Below are positions 12,659 to 25,391 of a stretch of DNA of 64,000 nt, in pieces. The stretch comes from Motacilla alba alba. Taxonomy: Eukaryota > Chordata > Aves > Passeriformes > Motacillidae. Positions within the stretch are counted from its first letter, which is position 1. Every line of letters starts with the position of its first letter. The stretch is taken from contig NC_052027.1 in NCBI RefSeq assembly GCF_015832195.1, positions 6,030,649-6,094,648 of the forward strand. Reading direction: 5' to 3'. Position numbers and translations under genes: made by a program. The notes under the pieces are model-generated. The model searched no databases and was not told where the DNA came from. It worked only from the letters and a program-made list of their open reading frames with translations.

Positions 12659-13490
12659 TCCCAGAATCAGTGAGTGGTTGAGGCTGGAGCAGCTCTGGAG
12701 ATTGCCTGGTCCCTGCTCAAAGCAGGGTCACCCAAAGCAGGTTGCCCAGGAGAGTGTCCCGTTGGGCTTTGAACACCTGCAAGGAAGGAGAAACACAGCC
12801 CTCTGGACAACCAGTTTGAGTGTCCAGCCTTGCTCACAGCAAGAAAGTTGTTTGCTATGTTTAAGCAGAATTTCCTGTATTTCAGTGTATTTCATTGTTC
12901 TTCCACAGAGAAGAGTGTGGTTGTGTCTCTTTTACTTCCTCCAGCAGATATTCTCATACACTGACAGGACTCCAAGGCTCCTCTTCTCCAGGCTGAGTAG
13001 TCCCAGCTCTCTCAGCCTCTCCCCATCAAGGAGATGCTCCAGCCCCTGCATTGTCTCCATGGCCTTTCACAGGACTCACTCCAGCACACCCACATCTCTC
13101 CTGCCCTGGGGAACCCAGTGCTAGACCCAGATGTGCCCAGATGTGCCTCACCAGTGGGAACTGGGAGGCAGGGGCATCTCCTTTGACCTGCTGACAGTCC
13201 AGGAGAGCCATGGCTTCTTTGTCTTTGGTCCCTGTGCTGCCTCAGGGACAGCTCGGTGCCCATCAGGACGCCCAGGATCCCCCTGCAGAGCTGCCTTCCA
13301 GCCCAGCAGCACCAGCCTGTCCTGGTTCAGGGGCTATTCCTCCCCAGGCACAGGACTCTGCATTTGTTAGCCCATTTCTCCAGCCTGCCAAGGTCTCTCT
13401 GAAGGACAGCACAACCATCTGGCACACCACCAGTCCTCCCAGTTTTGTGTGGACCATGAAATGTTTGTCTCCTCTCATCCCTTAAGCTCC
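12659..13490 (-). mobile_element. CR1 LINE, long 3' fragment with decayed ORF2
   Basis: Read on the minus strand, this is the 3' part of a CR1 element. The 3' terminus lies at the low coordinate (CCAGAATCAGTGAGTGGTTG, the complement of a CR1 tail). Nearby are CCCTGCTCAAAGCAGGGTCA, a CTCAGCCTCTCCCCATCAAG stretch and TCCCAGTTTTGTGTGGACC, all in CR1 order. A minus-strand frame at about 13330-13450 reads GCAVLQRDLGRLEKWA and then a CLGRN motif, both typical of the CR1 reverse-transcriptase C-terminal region. Frame changes and missing blocks show it is a dead copy. The 5' limit near 13490 is approximate. This is the only coding relic in the window that I can assign to a family. Confidence 0.9.
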
Positions 13491-14449
13491 CAGCTTCCTG
13501 AACACCCCCATTTTTCATCAAGGGGGGACATTTTAATGTGGCTGCAATTGAGAGAAGCTTTTGACAAAGCATTTCTCAGGTGCTGCAGCCCTTGATCCTC
13601 CTACAGAGTCATCAGGGTTGCCATGTTTCATCACCCCAGGTCCTCTGAGCTCTGATGGACCGGTCTGACAGAAAAGGAGCACAGGGAAAACAGAAAGGCT
13701 GAGGGCTGCATAAGCTGAGAGGGAATCTGGAGAGTACCTCTAATTAAGTTATTAGTGAACAAAGCCAAGCACCTTTACAAAATGAAAAGATCATCTGTGA
13801 AGCTGGCACTGAATCCAGCTTCTAAAATTAGTCCAGGGAGGAAAGACTGATAGCTAAAACACCAGCCAAGGAAAAGCCATTAATTGCCAGGACAGGCTGC
13901 TGCTCTCTCTGCACTGCAGGCATTAACTGCGGCTAGAGGCAGGAAGAGTTGGATTAAGGGTACTAGAGATGATAGGAACCACCCTCCTTGAACTGAGATC
14001 CCAGGAGAACCAAAAGACCTGGAGGTGAATTAATAGTTACAAAAGGTCCTGCAGCCTGCTTGGCCACCCAGTGCTTTGATGAGGCTTAGGGAAACCAAGG
14101 ACACTGACAATGAGGGGAACAGACACAGCTCATCACGAGATGAGCTCTTTCACACAGCATTTGCCCAAGCACCTCTTGGACCACGATTCCCAACCCAGGG
14201 CTGTGAGATAAGTTCACCTTTCCCTTCTAGGATTTGGCAGTGCAGCTGCTTCCAGCACAAGCAACAGCAGTAAAGAGCAGCAGATTAAGTGGATTTATGT
14301 CAAACCTAACCCTCCCAGAGCCACTGGCTGGCCAACACCTTTGTTGTGCTGCAGGAGGGCTCAGCAGGAACTGTGGAGAAGTGAGATTGCAAACCAGCCC
14401 AGTGAATTCTCCCATTTACAGTAGCCAAAGGATGAAACCTATTTAATAA
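13491..14449. other. Unique noncoding sequence
   Basis: No gene recognised. The first 100 bases may be more decayed CR1 continuing from the neighbouring fragment, but similarity could not be followed with confidence. Confidence 0.45.
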
Positions 14450-14760
14450 CCTTCCTACAGGTCATTAACTGAAGATAAATGCCATGCAATTATGAATATA
14501 TCTGATATTTATTATAATGGTACAGATCATAATGAATTAAGACAGTGTTTAGGTGAGTTATTTCTATAGGTAATTAAAAGTAACTTAAATTTTCCTTTAC
14601 CAGATCTGTTTTAAAGCTTATAACTTTATCTTTAATGCATGATCAATCACTTAATGACAGCTTTTGGCTGTGCATTAGTGAACTCCAGCTGATGCAATAT
14701 TTCTTCCAGATAATTTTTCTAGTAAAGGAAGTACAGCATTTTTATGCATTTTCAGGCAGG
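14450..14760. promoter_or_regulatory. AT-rich candidate conserved noncoding block
   Basis: An AT-rich block with many homeodomain- or POU-like words: GGTCATTAAC, CATGCAATTATGAATAT, AATGAATTAAGAC, GGTAATTAAAAG, AATGCATGATCAATCAC and GTGCATTAG. It carries no open frame and no repeat signature. The texture resembles vertebrate conserved noncoding elements. This is inference from motif density, not from alignment. Confidence 0.25.
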
Positions 14761-16233
14761 TCTTGAAAGAGGGGCTGAGAGTGAAAGTATAGGTATATAT
14801 TTCTCTACAATGGAAGTGAAGATTAATATTTTGAGACTCTTTAGAGGAATTCTACAACCTCTGTTTGCATGTGGTCAGGGATCAGTGGATTAAGGACCAT
14901 GTCTGCAAAACTGAAGGTAATTCTCCATCAATGTCAGGGACAGTGGTGCCGATGGGTTCTTTTCTGAAATGTAACCAGCACAGACTGAAACCATGATGAG
15001 GATCTTATTTCTAGCAGAGTTCAGGAGAGGATGAGAGAAGGACAGGACTGTGTGACCTTCAGAAAACTGAATGAATTCAAGATGAGGAACCCTATTCACA
15101 GCTAAATTTCAGTGTAATTAAACTGTGATCAAAAGGGACATCAGGAAGTGATAAAATACCTAAAGTATATAGTTGAAAAAATGACCTTTCCTGGTGGCTA
15201 CTGAACTTTGGCAAGACAGGCCACAAACACCAGCTGTGAGCTAGATGTGGTATGGAATTGAAAATTAAACCATAAACCAGAGAGACTTCAAAAAATAATG
15301 AAGAGGGCATTTGGGATACAGCAGCACACAATAGGTGCAGAGCAAGGTCTTCAAAAGTGCTTGGAGGCCTTTTCTTGGACCTCATAGAAAAGAAAAGGTA
15401 ATTTTTCTGTATTCTGCACACCAATATTTAAGAATACTGATTTGGTTGAACATTTTCTAATGTACTTCAATTTCTTTCTTATCAAGAAAGGAATGTAGTT
15501 TAGAAGGACTGCTGATCTGCAAATGTCTTCTTACAAAGAGATTTAAAATTTAATCTTTTCAGAGGAAGAAAAAAATTAAGCTTTTTAGCCTCTGAAGCTA
15601 CTTTCTAAATCAGTGTGCTGGACTTCCAAATGAAGTTTGTGGAGCTCAGATTTGTACTTGCTGCTGAGCAGCAAACGCCAGCAAGGCAATGCATTCTGTT
15701 AGGCCCTGATGACAAGAACAATCTATTAGGAAAGCTGGGAAGGTCAGATGTGACACAATGAGACCTCCCAGCATGTCATCTTTCAGCAGCCACAATGCTG
15801 CTTCCTGTGCCAGGAATCACACCGTGGTGTGCCCGGGGGGATGGGGGCCATGGGATGGGGCTCAGAACTGGTGTTGGCCAATCTCCACTCCCCAGGGAGC
15901 TGCAAGCTCCCACCCATAATGTCTAATGAGCAATATTGTGAAAAAACTGTGTCAAAGTTTGATCACAACCGTGCTCTGCACTCAGGGGAGCCAGCCCGGG
16001 GTCGGGTTCAGCTGTTTCACCTGCTGGGCTGACTGCCAGCACGCTGTCCCCTCATGCTCCTGGCCTCACACAGGTGGAATGCTGCCCTGAATTTTGTGCC
16101 TCTAAGCTGCCTCTTGTCCCCTGTGCTTGGGCTTTTGGAAATATCTTGGACTTTTTTTCTAAAGGAAATTACAGATTCTTGCCATTAGCTTGTGTTAAGT
16201 TCATACAAAGATCCTGATACCATAAAGCCTTTT
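14761..16233. other. Unique noncoding sequence
   Basis: No gene recognised. Minus-strand frames at 14890-15099 and 15092-15424 are open but match nothing known and abut without a plausible start or splice context. Confidence 0.5.
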
Positions 16234-16436
16234 TGGAATGATGGAATCATAGAATGTTTGGGTTGCAACGGGTGTTAAAGACCACCTAATTCCAGCCCCT
16301 CTGCTGTGGGGAGGATACCTTCCACAGATAGCTCACAGCTCTGTCAGCCTGTCCTTGGACACTTCCAGGTATGGGGCATCCACAGCTCCTCTGGGCACCC
16401 GTGCCAGGGCCCCACCACCCTCACAGGTCTTACACG
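16234..16436 (-). mobile_element. CR1 LINE, 5'-truncated 3' end
   Basis: A minus-strand CR1 3' terminus. The plus strand begins GGAATGATGGAATCATAGAATG (complement of the octamer-like CR1 tail), followed by TTTGGGTTGCAACGG, ACCTTCCACAGATAG, GGGGCATCCACAGCTCCTCT and CCACCACCCTCACAGG, in the order expected for this family. It has no coding capacity. Confidence 0.92.
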
Positions 16437-16455
16437 ATCACACAGGTCTTACACA
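16422..16455. repeat. 14-bp direct repeat at the CR1 edge
   Basis: CACAGGTCTTACAC occurs at 16422 and again at 16441, a 19-bp period, exactly where CR1 similarity ends. It is probably a small local tandem duplication. A target-site duplication is unlikely because both copies are on the same side of the insertion. Confidence 0.45.
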
Positions 16456-17586
16456 GAAAGCTTTTTTCACTAAAAACACCAAATAAGCAAAGACACGAAG
16501 ACCTTCTACATGGCTTTGTTCTGCTTTGGTCCTTCAGCAGAACCACAGCCTCAGTACAACCCTGATTAGGGCTGGGAGCTGCACAGGAGCACATCGTGAT
16601 GCAGCCACACATCCAACATGAGCTCAGACCCAGATTATTCCTGAACTCCATTAGCTGGGCTGTTTATTGGAGATCTGTTCTCAAACCAGATTGTATTTCA
16701 GCACAAAGAGCCCCACTCATGGTGGCCCTGTGGGTCTGTGGTCCTCAGCAAAGTGGCTCACAGGTGACATTGTTACAGAAATCTCCCTGCCTTCTCACCT
16801 GCAGCCTTCTCTCTCAAACAAGCAAGGAGGTTTCTACACTGTGGCTCACCATCCTGATCAGGCTCTTTCCAGGAGTCTTCATTGGCTTTTTTTTCTTTTA
16901 TTTTTTTTTTTTTTAATAGGATGTCTGGACATTAAAACAAATGAACAGCTTTTAACTGTGTAAAACATTTTGTGCTTGCTGCCAGCCAGAGCTCAGCATG
17001 TTTAATTAAGGTGTGTGAGTTTGAAAGAGGCTAATCTTTGCTGCTGAGGCTAATTTTTGCTGGTTTATTAGATAATACAGTAAAAGACAGATTGAAGCTC
17101 CTTTTTTTCCCATTTTCTTTTCCTTGTAACCACCAGTGAGCGAGGGGGAGATAAAATCCCTCCACATGAAATCATTTTAGTGAAGGACCAGGACCAGGAC
17201 AATTAAGCAGAGGCACAGCTGTACACCTTGCTGTGCACGCCAGGTCCCGTTCCCCATTTCCCCCGTGAGGATATTTCCAGAATGACTGCTTGGGCTAAAG
17301 TTCATAATTAAAGCTGTAAATCTTGGCTCACTGCTAAATTTGCCTGCACACAGAGAGAGAGAGTGGGAGGGAAAAGGAGGAGAGTCTATCTCCCTCCTGG
17401 GAAGCCTTGTTTACTAGTATTTTGTAGGTTTTCTTATGCTGGTGGTGTTTATCAGGTATGATAAGAGGTGGGTACTGAGAGCACCCCAAGATGGACATTT
17501 TGGGGCCCTGACAACCATCAGCAGTGCTGGCAGTGACGTATCAGTGGAGCCAGATGTCTTCACACAGTGTTCCCACACAGGCAGCA
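16437..17586. other. Noncoding sequence with poly-T tract and a homeodomain-rich stretch
   Basis: No gene recognised. A T-rich run covers about 16887-16914. From about 16990 to 17100 there are GTTTAATTAAGG, two GGCTAAT(C/T)TTTGCTG words and TTTATTAGATAATAC, which could belong to a small regulatory element. An AG-rich tract lies at about 17350-17385. Confidence 0.4.
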
Positions 17587-17836
17587 AGATTTGGGGGTGA
17601 TCAGGGACCTCCTCATGCCATGAAGAACAGCTGAAAGCCTCAAAGTAAAGATTTGGGGGTGATCAGGGACCTCCTCATACCATGAAGAGCAGCTGAAAGC
17701 CTCAAAGTAAAGATTTGGGGGTTGGTTAGGGATGTCCTCATGCCATGAAGAGCAGCTGAAAGCCTCAAAGTAAAGATTTGGAGGTGATCAGGGATGTCCT
17801 GGTGCCACGTAGCACAGCTGAAAGCCTCAAAGTGAA
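17587..17836. repeat. 62-bp minisatellite, four copies
   Basis: Four tandem copies of a unit beginning AGATTTGGGGGTGATCAGGG and ending CTGAAAGCCTCAAAGTAA start at 17587, 17649, 17711 and 17774, so the period is 62, 62 and 63 bp. The first two copies are nearly identical and the last is the most diverged, including its final bases (AAAGTGAAACACT). A minus-strand open frame runs through the repeat and gives a repeated LRLSAALHGM peptide. The 62-bp period breaks frame between some copies, so it is not a protein repeat. Confidence 0.95.
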
Positions 17837-18395
17837 ACACTTCACTGTGCACTGAATCCTCCCCACTGCTGCCCATACAGCAGCACCCTGGGAAGAGCAG
17901 GGCAGAGAGGGACCCCAACAAAGACCTTAGGAGGTCGTTGGATACCCATGAATGATTTTAGCTTAATTCCAATTACAGTAATCTACTGCCTGTAATTAAT
18001 AGCTGCAGTTGCATGTGTTTCCAGCAAAAAGCTGGTGAGCACATCCCTGCTCTCTGGTGAGCACAGCTCCTGCCAGGGACAGAGATGGCCCAGCTGTGAC
18101 CCACCCCACCCCAGCAGGGGCAGAGCTCCCTCAGCTCTGCAAATCCTCCTCTGGAACTATCTTGACATGTCTCACTCATGGACAAGATGAAGTATCACAG
18201 CAGAGTATTTACCACGTTTGACCATATTTAACATATTTACCATATTTAACACACTTTCTGATAAACCACCTGAATTTTAGAATTTTTTCCCCACAGGAAA
18301 TGGCATATCTAATTTACCAGAAACTATGATCCTCTCTCATACACTTCTGATGGGGCTGCTTATATGCAAATCCCTCCTTATCATTTGTCCATAAT
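17837..18395. other. Noncoding sequence with a short AT tandem repeat
   Basis: No gene recognised. CCATATTTAACA occurs at 18222 and 18240 as an 18-bp tandem duplication. Confidence 0.5.
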
Positions 18396-18865
18396 CTGTC
18401 TATATGTGGCAGAATAAGGTTTTATTAATAATATTTGCATGCTCGTGGCACAGGGCTGAGTCACTGCTTGCAGTACACAAAGCAAGGGAAAGCAGTGGAG
18501 CATGTCTATTAATAAACATGATAAGTTCATACCTTTGTGAGTAAAAGTTGCACGTCTCTGCTGAAGAGACAGCCCTTTGTTGAAATAGTGATTTATTGCT
18601 ATTAAAATTGTGTGATTAGCTAAGCTTGGAAAGCAGACCCAGAAAATCTCACGGCTGCCTACTCACATGATGAGTTTCACCAAGCATGGAAATGCAGGAA
18701 CATTTTATCAAGTCAGAACTTCAGAGGAAAACATTTAATTCCAAGGTCAGCTCCTGATGATATGGTTGTAGCTTTTCAGTCACAAAATTACGACATGATT
18801 TATAATGAAGTTTATATTTGAAATGCTAAAAGATTCACACGCAGACCCCAGAAGAAGTCAGGAGA
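18396..18865. promoter_or_regulatory. Candidate conserved enhancer-like block
   Basis: An AT-rich interval dense in binding-site-like words: AATATTTGCATGC (octamer), GGCTGAGTCACTGC (AP-1/MAF half-site), TATTAATAAACATGATAAG (FOX-like), GTGATTTATTGCTATTAAAATTG, TGTGATTAGC, AAATTACGACATG and ATTTATAATG. No repeat family or open frame covers it. It resembles developmental enhancers in vertebrate gene deserts. This is inference only; it may also be ordinary AT-rich DNA. Confidence 0.3.
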
Positions 18866-21800
18866 AAGGCTGTGATAAAGCTAAATTACATGGCGTCAAT
18901 CAGCCATCTGTTGTGCACTGTGGTTTCCAATGATCAAGGTGAAAACTTCAGTAGGCTGCAAAAATAGAGAATCACAACATCCACCCTCCCTGCAGTTAGT
19001 GCTTCCAGCATAGTCAGCAGGATAAAATGTGCTCTGGAATTACCACCAGCTTCAGTCCTGTTGTGCACACGCTGAGCACCAAGGTGGGACATCCAGCCAG
19101 GACACACCATTAGCTGTGGATACACAAAGGAGGGCTCTGTTGTGAAGGTCTGAGCTTTGGAAAGGAAGGGAGAATCCCTGAGGTCAGTGTGAAAATCATC
19201 CTTCTCCAAGTGACCCCGCAGAGCCCTGGATTGTGCCATGTGCTCTCTGCTAATCTTTATGTAATCACTAAATGAACTTTCATTTGGAGACTGCCCTTTA
19301 TGTGCCCCCCTTTGCTGGCTCACTTCATTTATCTCGAATATCTCAATAAGAGAATAACAGAAACCCATCAAAATCCTCATCTAATTAAAATTCAATGAAA
19401 CCTTTTTGGTGGCTACCTTCATGCACTCATTTTAAAAGTCTCCAAAGGCGATGTTTTCTTTACTTTTTCTCCTATAGGATTTCTTCCTGGTCACCTTTGT
19501 GCCAAATTGGAAGAAAATGTCTCTTTTTTTTTACAGAAATGGTTGCTCTTACTGTGTCTTCTCATCATGATCTCATCATGATGGTTTCTCCTTCTGAAGT
19601 AGGAGATGGTATTGATCATGGAGTCAATTTGGCCATGGAGGAGTGAGGCCCCTCAGACTTCAGAGAAAGGAGCCAAGGTGTGTTAGTTCATAATGAACAA
19701 CTCAGATGTGGGAGCAGGGAGACACAAACTCTGCAGTAATTGCACAAATACATGCCCAGGAGGAGATCTTTTGTGGGAATGTGCATCTATTTTTCATTTG
19801 TCTCATACATGGATGATCTTTTCTCTTTATTTTACTCAGGACACTTTCTCTGTGAGTATCTGAAATGTACAAGTGGGAATTTGTATGCTGATTCCATGAG
19901 GACCAAAAAGATGCAATGTAGGGATGGATTACCAGCTCTTAGAAAAAGATAGTGATGGCTCTGTGAGCCTGAGTTCATTTGACTTGTTGCAAGTCTTGGG
20001 GCCAAGGTCAGCAGGTGCAGGTTGGGTCAGATTTCATGACATAACTGATTAAATGCTGCCAGGCAGCTGCCAGCCAGAACCCTGCAAGAGCATGCTCCTC
20101 ATGCCAACTTCTCTGCTTGAAAGCACATTGCAAAGCATAAATCTGAATCTGTGATAGAGTCAGCCCATTTCGTGGGGCTTGGCTGCAGCTGCTGGAAGAG
20201 GCTGCAGTCGTGGGGTGCTGGACTGGGGGTGCTGGGCTCAGCATCTGCTCCATCACCTGGGAAATAAGGGACTGCTGCTAGAGGAGCCTGTGGTATTGCA
20301 AAGGCTCCACAGCATCCATAACTTAATGTGGGAGCCTCATCTGCAGCTGGTGAAGGCAGAAAACAAGATAGAGGGGACTACTTACTGTCTGTCCCTCCCC
20401 AGGCCCTGCTGGACCCTCTGGACAGCATCAGCCAAGCTGAGGAGACCTCAGTGGTGGCACAGAATGTAGGTCTCAGGCTGAGCAGAGTGACCCAGATTAG
20501 TCCAACAGGAGCCACCACAGCAGGAGGTCAGCAATTATCTGCTTCATTGGGCTTGGGCACAAGTGAACGAGTGTGGGCTGCTGGCCAGGCAGGGACTCAC
20601 AGCTGCTGTGCCTGCTCCAGCCTGGCCCAGTGGAAGAAGGTGAGGAAGATGAGGGAACTGAAGGTTTCCAGGCTGCTGGGCAGAGGCTGTAGTAGTCCCA
20701 TTGCTCATGGGCTGATGAACTCTGGGGCTGGGGTGAGGCTTGTGCCAACATGCCCAGTGTACAACGGTGTAATCCCAAAACTCTGCACGGAGGAGCAGCT
20801 GAGGAAGGATGCTGTGCTGGAAGAAAGAAAGAGGCAGTTGCTGTTTGATCAGTGTGATGCCCCAGGCTCTCATCCCTGCAGAGTGCTTTGATCTCACCCT
20901 TGTTTCTCCCAATACCCTCCTACACAGGCAAAACTGGATTGAGGCCATCAAGCAGGGCAGCATCACTGTTTGGCTCTCTGCTCTGATCACTTCTGTCAGC
21001 CTGCCCCGTGTCCTTCACAGCATTCCAGACAAGTGGCACCAAGAAGTCAAGTCTGGCCCCAGAATGTGATGAGATATGGACAGGGACAGCTTCTCTTGGT
21101 GTGGCAGAGGATTCTCTGAATGCAGCATCCTGGCAGCTCAGCACCACAGAGCCAGGCACTGGAAAGCCTGCAAGATGTTAGATTAAAGGCAGATGCTCCA
21201 GGAACAAAGAGAGAGGAGAAGGATTATATTACTACTTCAAAAGGAGCTGATTCTGCAACTAATTAAATGTTTTTCAGGTGAAAGATGATTTTCTAAATTT
21301 TTTTCATGTACTCATGAAAGTGTTGCATTCAAGAGGCCCTGAGAATATATGGAAGCTGGCAGAAGGAAAGGCTGCACAAGGTGGGGTTTGCTGGTGAATG
21401 GTGCAGCACAACCAGAAATGCAGCAGGGCACTGCACTGTCCTGTGCTGAATCACAGGAAGGGCTTTGAGCTGGGAGCAGTGCTCAGACCCCTCTGTGTGC
21501 CCTGGCCTTTTCCTGGCTGTGATGGGGTCACACTTAGTGGCAGCCCACCAGCTGTCTGGCCAGCAAGCACCTTCTGAGCAGAGGCCATGGCAGGTGCCTG
21601 CAGGAAGGCAGAGCTGATCATGCTGTTTTCTAGTGAATTGTTGATTTGGAGAGAGAAGATCCCCCCTGAAACCCAGCCATTCTTGCTGGAATCCATCCAG
21701 TTTGCTGCTGAGCAGTGGAGCCCAGAGCAGCTCCATGCAGCCTTGCAGAGCAGCCCTCCCTGCAGAATAACACCACAAAGAGTGTCCCAGCCAACAGCCT

Positions 21801-24800
21801 TAATGATGGAGCTGTTTTCTTAATGGTCTCCTGCCCAGCCATTAGTTCTTAAAGAAGATTTACATTACAGCCAGCTGCTATGAAGATATTTTATTGGTAT
21901 AGTAAATACAGAGAGAGAAATTGTGGCTTTCAGTCTCTGATTGCTTGTTCTTTCCTGCCCTGTAATTCACAACCCTTTGTGTCAAAGGCTAAAATCTATC
22001 TGGGTGTATGCTCTGAGGTGTCCCCCTTGATCTCCCAACTTTGCTAGTCCAAAACCACCCTCAGATGCCTCCCACCCCCTTGATCCCAGAGTCTCCTGCT
22101 TTGGGATGGGTGGCAGAAGGACACCTGCCTGTGTGGGGGTGGACCCAGGCACAAATTACTACAGCAAGTGTGCCAGGAGCGCTGCCTGCCTGTGTTCAGT
22201 GGCCATGAGGGCACTGACAGCAGGGCAGCAGCCTGTGGGCTTTTCTCCCTGCCCAGCCTCTGTGGCCACCGTTTGGCACCTCGGGCAGGAAGCTTGGCCA
22301 GTGTGGGGTGGGAAGCTGAGGCAGGGCTTGAAGTTGTTCCCATTCCCCCAGGGCGTGTCCACAAAGACCTGGGATAACTGCAGAGGGCCAATGCCACGTC
22401 TGCAGCTCAGAGCAGCATCAGAAGACTTCACAAATGACTCCCAGACACTCCACGGATGAGGGAAGGCTGAGAGCAGAAGTTGAGCTGCAGAAAAATGTCT
22501 TCTGTGTCTGCCCACTGAGGTGTGAGCCATTAGAATCACACAGGATGTTGTTTTCCCTCTTGCTAGTCATGCCTGAAATCTGGTCTCATAAATGAGCTTG
22601 CTTTTATTAGAGGGAACTTGCCTTTACTGGGTTATAAATCTGAATGTAAATGCTAATTTTTTAACCCTGCACCTAGAGAATAGCAGAAACACAACATTAC
22701 AATCCAGATAGCATGGCCAAAAGCACAGACACCACATCAGAGCGTGTTCCTGAGGAATTTCAAGCAGGACATGAGCTCTGCCTCCTCCCTCCCTCTCTGG
22801 TTGGCTGTTCTAGATCTGCTGGAGGGGAGCAGGACCTGCCTGGCAGAGCTCAAAGCACACATCAAGCTGTTATAAAGAATCAGCAGAATTAGGTGCTGAT
22901 ATCCCATGGTTTAGGTGTTTTTTGGAAATCCCTATGGCACTTGCTGAGGGTGCAGGTTGTGGCAGTAGGAGGTTGTCTCTCACTCCTCTCTGCTGTAGCA
23001 GAACCAGCTGCAGCTGCTGAGTTTGGGCACGGGGTGCTGTGGCTGGACCTGCACTGAGCACTGTCCTCTGAGGGGAATGTGCCTGGGGTGGCTGATGCCA
23101 TTTCCTGCCTCTCAGCTCTCCAACAAGTTTTCTCCTCATGCACAAACAAAGTAGCTCCTCTCCTAAATTATTTGCTTGGGACATTTTCTTTGATGCAGAG
23201 ATGCTCTGGCTATATAAACCAAGAAGAAAATTACAAATTACATGATGTTAGGGCACTGCAAATAGCAGTCTAGCACTAGAATAAAACCTCTGGGAGGTAC
23301 CATGCCTACCTTGCTAAGAGAAGGGATTTCAAATGTAGTGGATTACCCTGTCCCCAGTGCTCAAATTACAGCTGACTCGATGCTAGAAGCTTCTCCTGGG
23401 AAAGCAATAAGAGTTAAGAATTTAAATTTTTTGGCCAACATTTCCTTGCTGGCAAAAGAAGTTTTATGCTGGCATAGCTGCCTTCACATGACTTGTGCTG
23501 GCTTGATGTCATGAAAAAATGGTATCCCTAAGGAGCATTGCTGTGCTGGTGGAACTTTTATCTATAGCTCAGTCTGGGAGATAATTTGTGACTGTAACTA
23601 GAGTCAGTGTATTTCTTGCTGTAGTTTATGTCATTTCTTTGAATAAACTAAGCCATCATTTCAGTGTTACCTTGGCAAAGCTTTCCAGTGCAGACAGAAC
23701 CTATGTGTTGATTGAGAGCAGATCCAGGGGCACACAACCCTCACTAGAAAGGTATTTGTGTGATGAATGCTAGGGACGCTGACTAACTCCTCTGGCAAGT
23801 GTTAAAGCCGTGAAGTGCACTGGCCCTGAGGCAGGCAGGCACCTCAGCAGATGCTGCAGATCAAAGGGAGGAGCAGAGCTGTTCAGTGGCTTCATCACTG
23901 ACCCTGGCAGGCAGCAAAATGCTGCCTTGTCCCATATGGAAAGTGGCTCAGCCATTAAGCAGGGTACAGATTTGCAGTTGTGCTGTCTCTTGGTAATTAT
24001 TTCCAAGGCTGATTTAAAGTAATAAATAGCTTCTTGAAGTGGCGTTGGTTCTTTTGAGATTAACTTTGAGGGGAAAGTAAAATTTGATGCAATCACTGCA
24101 GCCACGAGCTGAGACAGAAATGACTTTAACCAAACCAAAACTGTGATTGACCCAAGGGGTGCTGATCAGTCCAGATGCCAGACCTCAGCTGGTCTTGCAG
24201 GGCACTTTGTTTTACCTCTGAAGAGCTGTGTGAAGGTGCTGAACTCAGCAGGGAGAGAAGGATTTGAATGTCCTGGAGACCTGTCTACCACAGTGATTAT
24301 GTAACTCACCTCAGGAGCCCAGGATAAATGATTTACACTTCCATTTAGAGCCTATTTGTAGCTTCTCGTCCAGAGGCCGCCTAAGCCGCCTCCTTCCCCA
24401 TCTGCACTTCAAATGTCTCAGAATGGAAAAGTGTGTGGAGCAGGATCTTCCTCCCAAGACAGTCCTGAAAGCCATCTTAAATTATGGTTCTTGTGTGAAA
24501 AATGAGTCATTAGGAACCACAACATAACCTGCTTTCTTTGAGTAGTTTCAAGCCAAATTTTCGTAGTATTCTCTTTTTATTTGATATGTATGCTTAACAT
24601 GCACTCATTAAAAATGCTTCCCTTTAAAACACTGTTCGTGCTCATCACCAGACTTTAAATATGTTTAAGAGGAGAGGGGTGGAACAGATAATCATAATCT
24701 GAACACCTCACAGTGCCAAGCACTTGGTGTCTTGATGGCATTTGCTTCCAAACCCTGCAGTCAAACCAGGCTTCCACTGTCCAAGGCAAACATCACACTG

Positions 24801-25340
24801 GTCCTGGAGAGCCACAGGGCTGAATGACCACCACCATCCCCCCGTGCCTCCCCCTTGCTGGGGAGGGGGAGCAGCCATTCCAGCAGCTCCAGACTTGGCT
24901 GTTGAACTGATCTGTGATCTGATTCTTCTTACCCTGCTCACCCTTCCCAAGGAGACACCAGGTCTGTGTAGAATGGGAAGGATCTGCCTTTCCCTCTGCA
25001 GGTGCCCAGTTCAGCCCCATGCTGCCAACTTCTGCCTGAGGGGAAGATCTACAGAGATCTAAGGGTCTGGAGTCCACCAGTGTTAGGGCAGGGCACAGGT
25101 CAAGTAATTCCTCCAGCCTCGCTGGAAGGGAGACTTTTGGTCCAGAAATATCTCCTGCTGGCCTGCTCCACGTGCAGCCACTGGGCCACACAATCCAAGC
25201 ATCCAACACACTTCCTTGGGGGAGGATGCTTCTCCAGGTTCAGCCGTCTGTTCTCAGCCCCTGTTGGCATAGAAACACCCTTTCCAATTAACCTTCTGCA
25301 AAACACACACATACAGAAACGTTCTGCAAACAAATGATCT
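18866..25340. other. Unique noncoding sequence, no gene recognised
   Basis: I looked for exons, retrogenes and repeats. The GC-richer part at about 20160-21160 has overlapping open frames (187 codons at 20328-20891) without known domains. A minor tandem TCTCATCATGA duplication lies at about 19559-19582. Small CA/CT-rich words are scattered throughout. No CR1 tail was recognised. Confidence 0.5.
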
Positions 25341-25391
25341 TCTCTTTCCTTTCTGTCTCTCTCTTTCCCTTTCTTTTTTCCTTTTGGTCTG
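25341..25391. repeat. Polypyrimidine tract
   Basis: An almost unbroken C/T run of about 50 bases (TTCTCTTTCC ... TTTTTTCCTTTTGG). It is simple sequence. It could act as a splice-acceptor tract only if an exon followed, and none is recognisable downstream. Confidence 0.7.

Noticed and set aside
16422..16455. CACAGGTCTTACAC repeat as a CR1 target-site duplication
   Set aside because: Both copies are on the same side of the insertion, so they cannot flank it.
17640..17921. Minus-strand frame with a repeated LRLSAALHGM peptide
   Set aside because: It is the translated 62-bp minisatellite; the period is not a multiple of three, so frame is lost between some copies.
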